Origin: Hofstenia miamia
Taxonomy: Eukaryota; Xenacoelomorpha; Acoela
Length of the DNA: 64,000 nt
Direction: 5' to 3'
Assembly: GCA_004352715.1 (NCBI GenBank)
Contig: SCFE01000009.1
Location: forward strand, 508,525-572,524
Shown here: piece by piece, positions 57,385 to 64,000 of the stretch
How positions within the stretch are numbered: the first letter of the stretch is position 1
How the letters are laid out: each line of letters opens with the position of its first letter
Made by a program: the position numbers and the translations under genes
Notes under the pieces: generated by a model
The model's input: only the letters and a program-made list of their open reading frames with translations
Database searches by the model: none
Told to the model about the DNA's origin: nothing

Positions 57385-60300
57385 GTTGGTGGATTTTTCT
57401 TTTGCATGTTCTTTGTTCAGATTCAATATGATGCTAATTTCAATTTGAGACATTTACATCAGACATTTTAGAAGTTTCCCTTACGAATTGAAAATCACTT
57501 GATATTTGTGGTTCAATAAAATAATTTCTAATTCAGTTACTGTTGAAATTATTTTAAAAAGTTTTTTAATACCATATTCTGAAAATGTTTTGTTAATTTA
57601 GGCCAATTCAAATAATTTGAAGTATTTTTTCTAAAATAAGCTTAATACACAATTGTTATAGAACATAGGTCAAAGTGAACAGTTCGAACGTAGATCTCGG
57701 GTGCCCTCCAGATTCTGGGGTCTATGCGTACCTTAATAATACTTGTAAAAGTAGAAGTGTATAGGCAATTCCTGACGTTAGAAATTCCCAATGCAAATTA
57801 TATTAGTCAGTTTAATTATGTGAATGTGTAGTTAACTTTACCTTTTATTACACATAAACGGTACTCGGAAATATGAGACTGGTGCATTTTATCATCATTG
57901 TACCAAAAAGCACAATACATCATTCCTGTCACAATTCTATTATTACATATTAGTATAAGGTTACCAATGGCTATTATGCAAACGCAAGAAGTAGTAAACT
58001 AAAAGGCGCTAGTAGGTTTCAAAACGAGTTAAATATATTTGCAATTGGATATGGACAAAACTAAATAATTAATGAATACAACGACAAGACAAAGAAACTA
58101 AACACAAAACAAATCTAAATCTAAGTAATAAGCAAAGTAGACACTCATTATCTATGTTACATAATCTATATAATTGTGTATCGATTAATCTAGAGAAGAA
58201 GAATTTATCACGATTTATGATTAGATTTGGTGTGACCTTATACATAACTATCTTATAATATAGCCGAATAGCAGATTCCTAATTTTTGCAGTAATTGTTG
58301 GGTATTGTAAAAGTAAAAAAAACTAGAAATATGCTTATAGTTTGAACACTTCTCGAAACCTTTTTTTTTGATATCAGGTTCACATTAATCACTTAATGTG
58401 TCACCTTCGATTGATGATTTAAATTCTAATATGGAACCTCGTTTGTGTGTAATAATCCACACTCTCTGACTTTATGGTTAAATTCGATCGGCTCCCTATA
58501 AGCTTTTGGGTTGTGAATAATCTCGCCTAATCGTGTACTACAGACATTTGAGTTTTAGATGTTGTAATGTTCCCCGTGTATTAGTTAATGAATGAGGGGC
58601 ATACCGTTCCTCCAGCAAGGCCTCCTCAAATACGATGCACTCTCTCCAGACCTCCGTATCATTATTTTAAAACGAGCCAAAGTTCCCATCGTCGTCATCA
58701 CCTTTGGTTGGCCAAGTATCATTCGAGGTTTACGCAGCAGAGAGCTGCAACAATGTATCCCCCGCATACTGATCATCCTACAGTCCTACTCAAATCCCAG
58801 ATACAGTGGTAATCGCTACAATGCCCGAGACAACATTAAGCCGACAAACGATAGAAGAGACCAATTTAAATCTAGAAGAAAGCCAACCAAGTAACCTAAA
58901 CCGAGTTTCATAATCGGGACATTTCTCAAGCAGTCTTCTCATCTCAATCCACTATTTACCAGTCTGCATCAGATATAGACGTAACAACTCCTCATCCTTC
59001 AGACTCACTTGTTCACTCTACTCCAGTTATCCCTCGGTATTTGATCTCGGAAGATACATTGCAGCAGCCTCCTCCGCTTCCTCTCAGACTCACGCGCTTA
59101 CCCTTTGCCAAGCTCTTACAATCTTTCAGACTGCAGTTCCAAACAAAACAAGATACTTCCATAATATTTCTCACTTGCGTACACACGATATCCATCAGCT
59201 CTTATTGCTGTTTCAGCAACGTGTCGCCTCTAACGTTCCTCAATTCAACTCTCACCAGCAGCAACTGGAAATGTGGAACCTTTGTATTTTATAACTTTTG
59301 AACAGCGACGACTGCAAAAACGTGATAGTTTCTTACAAAATTTTTTCCATTCATCCTCAATTATGCTCTATAAATCGGCGACATTTGTTGAGTTTCTCTT
59401 TTGAACGTCTGGTCCAATGGTGATTTTGGAGAACTAGATCCTATTAAAATCATTTTGCTTTGCGATCATATACATCTTTGTAATACTCCTTTCTTAAACT
59501 ATTGTTTGTTTTCTACATTTATTAATCCTTCTAAAATTTTCGCTAATGCATCATTACTGTTCATATCTCACATTTAGTAAAACACCATCTAAGATTTTTA
59601 GCAGGTGGGTGAGCTTTCCTTGTCCAAAGTCGCATTTTAGAAACCTTGCGACAACTCTTCGTTTAAGTATAATGTAAATTAGAGGGTGACATCTTGTAAC
59701 CGATTAAACCCGAGCCGATTTCGGATTTCACGTCGGGTTCGGGTGCAAACTTATATTGATTGATAAAAAATATGCGGATGTTATCCAGCACTATATTTAT
59801 GAAAAATCTAAAAAGTTAATTAATTCCAATTAATGGCTATGTTTACTTATCAGAAAGTGATGCAAGACGTGAGTATTGTGAATGAAAAGCTACGTTTCGG
59901 ATCCATGCTGAGCTCAGGTTGTCACTCTCTAATGTAAATATTTTCTATAAAAATATTCATATTTTAATAAATTTTAAATAAAACTTCCTGTTCATTAGTA
60001 TTTCATCATTAGTACTCGTTTTTAATAAATGCTAATGCTTGGATTTTTTTATTTGACTGACTAAATATTGTTTTAGAATTTAATGCCAATATTTCTTACA
60101 GTACTGAGTGCGATAAAGCAAAATTTGTGCATATATAAATTTTTTGTCAGGTTCGATTTTTTTATAATTATTGAGATACTTTTTTCTGGAGCCATAGAAT
60201 GCAAATTGAATTTCGATAGAAAATTTAACATGAAATTTCAACAGCGCGCGACACCATCGAGGGTATTTTGCTTATTTTGAAACTGAATTTGATTCGCTAA

Positions 60301-63300
60301 AGCGCTATAATTTTGACCAATAATTAAACTCGCTTCGAACTTTTTGACAATATATTAGATTCTTCATTTGTCAAATCACAGCCATCTAGTACTAGATGGC
60401 TGTGGTCAAATTGATGGCTCCTACACAGCCCCAAATGTTTTTTAGAGTAAAAATGGATGAAATCTTCCAAAAAAACAATATATTGAAATATTACATTTAA
60501 ATGTCAAATGATGGAAAAACTAATAAAACTTCTATGTTAAAGTATAACTGTAAAGCAAAATTATTTTAATTTTAAAATATGCAAACATAATATATATCCA
60601 CGACGATAGAAGAGGATTAAATATTTCATGCAATCCAACAGACCGTTAAAAAACATCGACTTATGCACTCTTAGGCCTATTTTGTATTGAAACGGCAATG
60701 TGGCCATAACTTCGTCAAAATAATCGTTATCGGTTAATCATGCGTTTTTATACTCGAAATACCCAAGTTTTTTTCTACCCTCGTTGGTGTCGCCAACTCT
60801 AAGTATTTTTTACGTTACTGCACATGCGAATTTCGCTCCCTAAAAATCACTCTCTTCGTATTCCTTTCAGAAAGACTAGTTTGTTTTGTTTAGGTGGTGG
60901 AGTGATTGCACAGGCTCATGGAGAGATAAGTGGAGTAAAGTTCGTTTGGAGCGCAACAAGACACGTGATGAGTGTCGTGGTTTAAAGGAGCGTGTTGAAA
61001 GCCTTTACCGAGAATTAATGTCATCTAAACGAACAGCTTCAGAATTGTTTTCTGAAAAAGAACGCCTGATTGCACAATTACGCACACCTGTTGAAATAGA
61101 AGACACAGAATCTACAAATGGCGATGATGTAATTTTTTACTTTTATTTTTTTTCTAAATTTGCTTCTTGAAACTTGTTACTTAATGAATGTAAACATTCA
61201 TTATTCATAATAACCTTATACTCTAATCCAGGAGTGGCCCACCTGTGGCGCATGCGCCAAATGTGGCGCATTGCTAGATTAGGAGTAGCGCATTACAACC
61301 TTGAAGTAGAATAGTAGGCGCCAGAGGTGCCGATTATGGCATGGTACCATACCATTATGTACCATATTATGGATAGCATAATGGTATGATAGAAAAAAAT
61401 TCATAGCCATTATGGATGTTGAACTTAAAAATATGACCATAATAGAAATCCATAAATTTACATATACAGAATTTACAATTAGTTCCAATAAAATTGTTAA
61501 ATTTAGTGTCATATATCTTATATTTATAATAATTGAATGGGTATAAATATGCATTTTGCAAATATTTTAAACCAAATAACATTTTGATAAGATAACAATT
61601 TTTAAATGTGTTGCAAAAGTTTAGTAAGCAGTTTCAGCAGATTGTAAACAAATACTAAAGATGAAGTTGTTTCCTATTTGTAATAGTGGACTGACAATTA
61701 ATTTGTTTCAAAATTTATAATGTTTGCGGATAACAAACACATTGTGTTCAAAAACAAAGAAAAAATAATTTGTTTATTTTAAAATTTGTTTCTGAATGTT
61801 TCAGTATCCGTAGGCTGTACACATAATTAAATATAGTGCTTATTTGTATAAATCTGTCTTTATCTGATATTATTTTCATGTACATGTATATACTAATTAA
61901 ATATACTAGTTATGTCTGTAAACAGTTTTCACAAATAGACGGCAATATAAAGGTTGTGTGGCGCATCCGAGCCTGTGTGTTTAAAAATTAGCGCATTGTA
62001 TGCCAAGGACTGGCCACCCCTGCTCTAATCTATTGTTTTCACCTGTTTAAACCAATGGAAATCAATGGGGCATAAATTGATTAATTACCATTATCATTAT
62101 TTCACTATGTTTGTGATGGTAAGTGTTGGATTTCATGATCAATTCGCAAAGCTTCAGGTGTGTGTGATTTGTGCGATCTTAAAATTATTTTCAAATTGAT
62201 CTCAAAATTTTTGTTGCTAAACTTTGTGTGTCAATAGAACTTTTGGAGATATCAATATTTGTAGACATTAAATAATAGAAATAATATATACATTAAACCT
62301 TATGCAGATGTTTAGAAGAGGAGCCTATATTTAAAAATATGATATGGAGCAGTTCAAAAAATACAGATATAAAAATCGAACAATTAGAGAAACTACCACT
62401 TGAAGAAGTGAAATAAATATAATATATGAAATGAGTTGAAACCAAGGTTCGTAAGGATGACATTTGCGAGAGGGACAACACGATAACAGTTTCAGGAGAA
62501 AAAGACAAATTCATAGAGATCATATAATCTAAGAATCAGTTTTTATGGAAATACTAAATCGAGAAATTTGAGATAACTTGAGATAGCTAAGAAATTTTAC
62601 TTTTGATGAGTAAGATAAATGTTTATCAAGCTTTACTGCCAGTGTGATATTAAGATCCAGCAATGAAATGTGTAACAGAAGGAAGAAAAGCAACATGAGG
62701 AGAATAATATGCGTTTAACTTGAAATGATTTGAAATTGGTATGTGGGAGCGAAACATAACTTTTTGATTTTTTGAATATGTGGAGTTCGGTTAAGCGAAT
62801 TTTGAAATATTGATGATAAGATTTGAAAGGAATAACATTTATCAATAGAAAGAGGGACTGAAAATTTCATAAAAAGTTGAAGATTTGGGAAAAGGTCATT
62901 GGCAAGTGAACAAATGACTTTTTCACAAAAAGATCGACATAGTTATATGGAGAGATTCTAGTATCGTCCGTATACAGCATGCAGCAATACAAAGGAATAG
63001 AAGTGGATGGAATGTAGTCATTGGTTAATATCACGACATGGAAAGGTCCTATGATATGTTTATACTAATTACGAAATTTTCACATTGCTAGGATTTCGGT
63101 ATTAGAGAATTTTCTCAGGTGATCACAAGTGCCAAAATTTCATCTTAGGGCCTTATAATGTGGGAGTGAGAAAGCTCGGTGGTAAACCGAAAATAATCTA
63201 GGACCACGGTTTTTTGCAAACATTGATACCGAAGCAATTCCAATTTTATAAAGCCGTGCCTTACGGTTTTTAAATGGATGTAAAAAGCCGAACTGTACAA

Positions 63301-64000
63301 ACAACCAATGTAAATCGAACAATATCCCAAAAATGGAAACAGATACAAAACACTTAGCCTTAATATAATGTTGGTATAAATGTTTTTTTCCGTAAAAGCA
63401 CGAAATCGCTGTTTTTTGTTAAGAACCGATTCCAAGTTGAAACACTAAAGGCCTGATCTCTACTTAGGAGGTTGTTTATCTATGTGATGAGATGTTTCAT
63501 CATTCACATTTTATTGGTAGAATTTATCATTATATAGTTTTGCATCAATGTATGTATCACCCTGTATGTATTTTAACACTTTGCTTTGAGCCCACATACT
63601 TATGTTTTTAATACTGTCAGCAAGACAAGTACATTCATTGATGTTTTTTCACACCAGTGAAAAGAACTGCATTACTGTAATGTAAAATTACATCTTTGCA
63701 AATGTCTCATTTTAAAAATTTATTAGTTTTAGTTCCTAAACAAATTTTGTAATTTTATGTATATTCGTTTTTATTGTAAAATAACGGCTATTAATTGTTT
63801 TCTTAGAATCAAGAAACCGACCTCAAGACCAAATCAAATGGATCACTTTCAGTAACTTCTATTGCCAGTGATTTCAATTCGTGTGAGTTGGAAGAAAAAA
63901 CTGCCTCATCTCGTTTGCTAGAAGCTACTAAAATCATAGAAACTGAGCGTGCTTGCAACGCAGCCTTGCATTCCCAAATATCAGCTCTTGAAGCCAAACT
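57233..64000 (+). CDS. CCDC102-like coiled-coil protein, partial, three exons
   Basis: Exons 57233-57384, 60894-61128 and 63807-64000 join in frame through GT-AG introns of 3.5 and 2.7 kb. They match CCDC102A/B in the sequence [20 protein letters not shown], with [20 protein letters not shown] following. Family knowledge: CCDC102 proteins are long coiled coils linked to myosin-like assemblies and centrosome/cytoskeleton roles; the exact role here is inferred. The protein continues past base 64000; human CCDC102A has about 550 residues. The start is uncertain because exon 57233 also has an upstream acceptor. The introns carry a hAT element, a palindrome and a coding-like remnant. Confidence 0.85.
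57385..60376. other. CCDC102-like first visible intron, otherwise nothing recognised
   Basis: Apart from the coding-like remnant no feature was recognised before the palindrome at 60377. Confidence 0.4.
58587..59300 (+). pseudogene. Coding-like remnant in CCDC102 intron, unknown
   Basis: The stretch is richer in G+C and C-runs than its surroundings. Frame pieces [20 protein letters not shown] to [11 protein letters not shown] (58592-58894), then [19 protein letters not shown] and, in a further frame, [20 protein letters not shown] with [20 protein letters not shown]. It could be a decayed transposon ORF1 or retrocopy. I recognise no domain. Confidence 0.35.
60377..60404. repeat. 28-bp perfect palindrome
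   Basis: Half-sites cacagccatctagt (60377-60390) and actagatggctgtg (60391-60404) are exact reverse complements with no spacer. Confidence 0.95.
60894..61128 (+). CDS. CCDC102-like exon: WWSDCT and coiled coil
   Basis: The acceptor is ttgtttag and the donor is GAT|gtaatt. The exon supplies [20 protein letters not shown] and a heptad-rich stretch ([20 protein letters not shown]). It ends in phase 0 after 78 full codons. Confidence 0.88.
61229..62022. mobile_element. hAT non-autonomous element with perfect 8-bp target duplication
   Basis: Ends caggagtggcccacc (61229 on) and, in reverse complement, caggggtggccagtcc (ending 62022). CAGGGGTGGCCA is a common hAT-type terminus. The flanks ctctaatc at 61221-61228 and 62023-62030 are identical, an 8-bp target duplication. 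Near both ends GCGCA-rich sequence (gtggcgca) is shared. The 794-bp interior has no transposase ORF, so it relied on another copy. It sits in the intron between the second and third visible CCDC102-like exons. Confidence 0.9.
62031..63806. other. Second part of CCDC102-like intron, nothing recognised
   Basis: AT-rich DNA without motif-bearing frames or clear repeats. Confidence 0.4.
63807..64000 (+). CDS. CCDC102-like exon, cut by window end
   Basis: After acceptor ttgttttcttag the frame reads [20 protein letters not shown] and later [19 protein letters not shown] in phase with the previous exon. The Glu/Lys/Leu-rich end begins another coiled coil. Confidence 0.75.

Noticed and set aside
1-64000. 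CRISPR array, rRNA, operons or prokaryotic promoters
   Set aside because: The genes are spliced metazoan genes and no regularly spaced repeat array is present.

Overview
The window is nuclear DNA from an AT-rich animal. Two spliced metazoan genes are present: a mitochondrial carrier of the SLC25A51/52 type and a CCDC102-type coiled-coil gene. Both have GT-AG introns of kilobases. The rest is mostly transposon debris: PHD/RRM and CR1/Jockey-like LINEs, a Penelope-type GIY-YIG fragment, Ty3/Gypsy elements, Tc1/mariner and hAT remnants and MITEs. The mix and the telomere-like CCCTAA tracts fit a non-vertebrate metazoan such as a tunicate or cnidarian. I cannot name the species.

Layout. 1-10239: four minus-strand exons of the NAD+-carrier-like gene; the third intron (1323-9248) holds a Tc1 transposase piece, a Penelope 3' end, two near-identical LINE 5' halves and a diverged long repeat. 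10240-20254: MITEs, a CR1-like LINE (13395-16244), tRNA-like repeats and a broken inverted repeat. 20255-28232: a Ty3/Gypsy element on the minus strand (gag, protease, RT/RNase H, integrase, extra 3' ORF), all with lesions. 29233-35960: mostly featureless AT-rich DNA with tandem duplications. 35962-39420: a mariner-like element, a hAT MITE and a Sox-like HMG-box pseudogene. 39916-50716: a long diverged repeat, a second Gypsy family with gag, LTRs, tRNA-Trp-type primer site, polypurine tract and 3' ORF in a rearranged, partly inverted layout. 50717-56900: SINE/LINE remnants and a duplicated segment. 57233-64000: first visible exons of the CCDC102-like gene, with a cleanly bounded hAT element in one intron.

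No bacterial features, CRISPR array, rRNA or intact tRNA gene is visible. There are three 1000-N gaps, two shorter N runs and ten single Ns; several single Ns lie at duplicated sequence and look like assembly seams. The strongest new observations are the LINE whose ORF1 and ORF2 share a frame separated by one UGA in both copies, the Sox-like HMG-box pseudogene, the extra ORF after integrase in the Gypsy elements, and two hAT non-autonomous elements with recognisable 8-bp target duplications.
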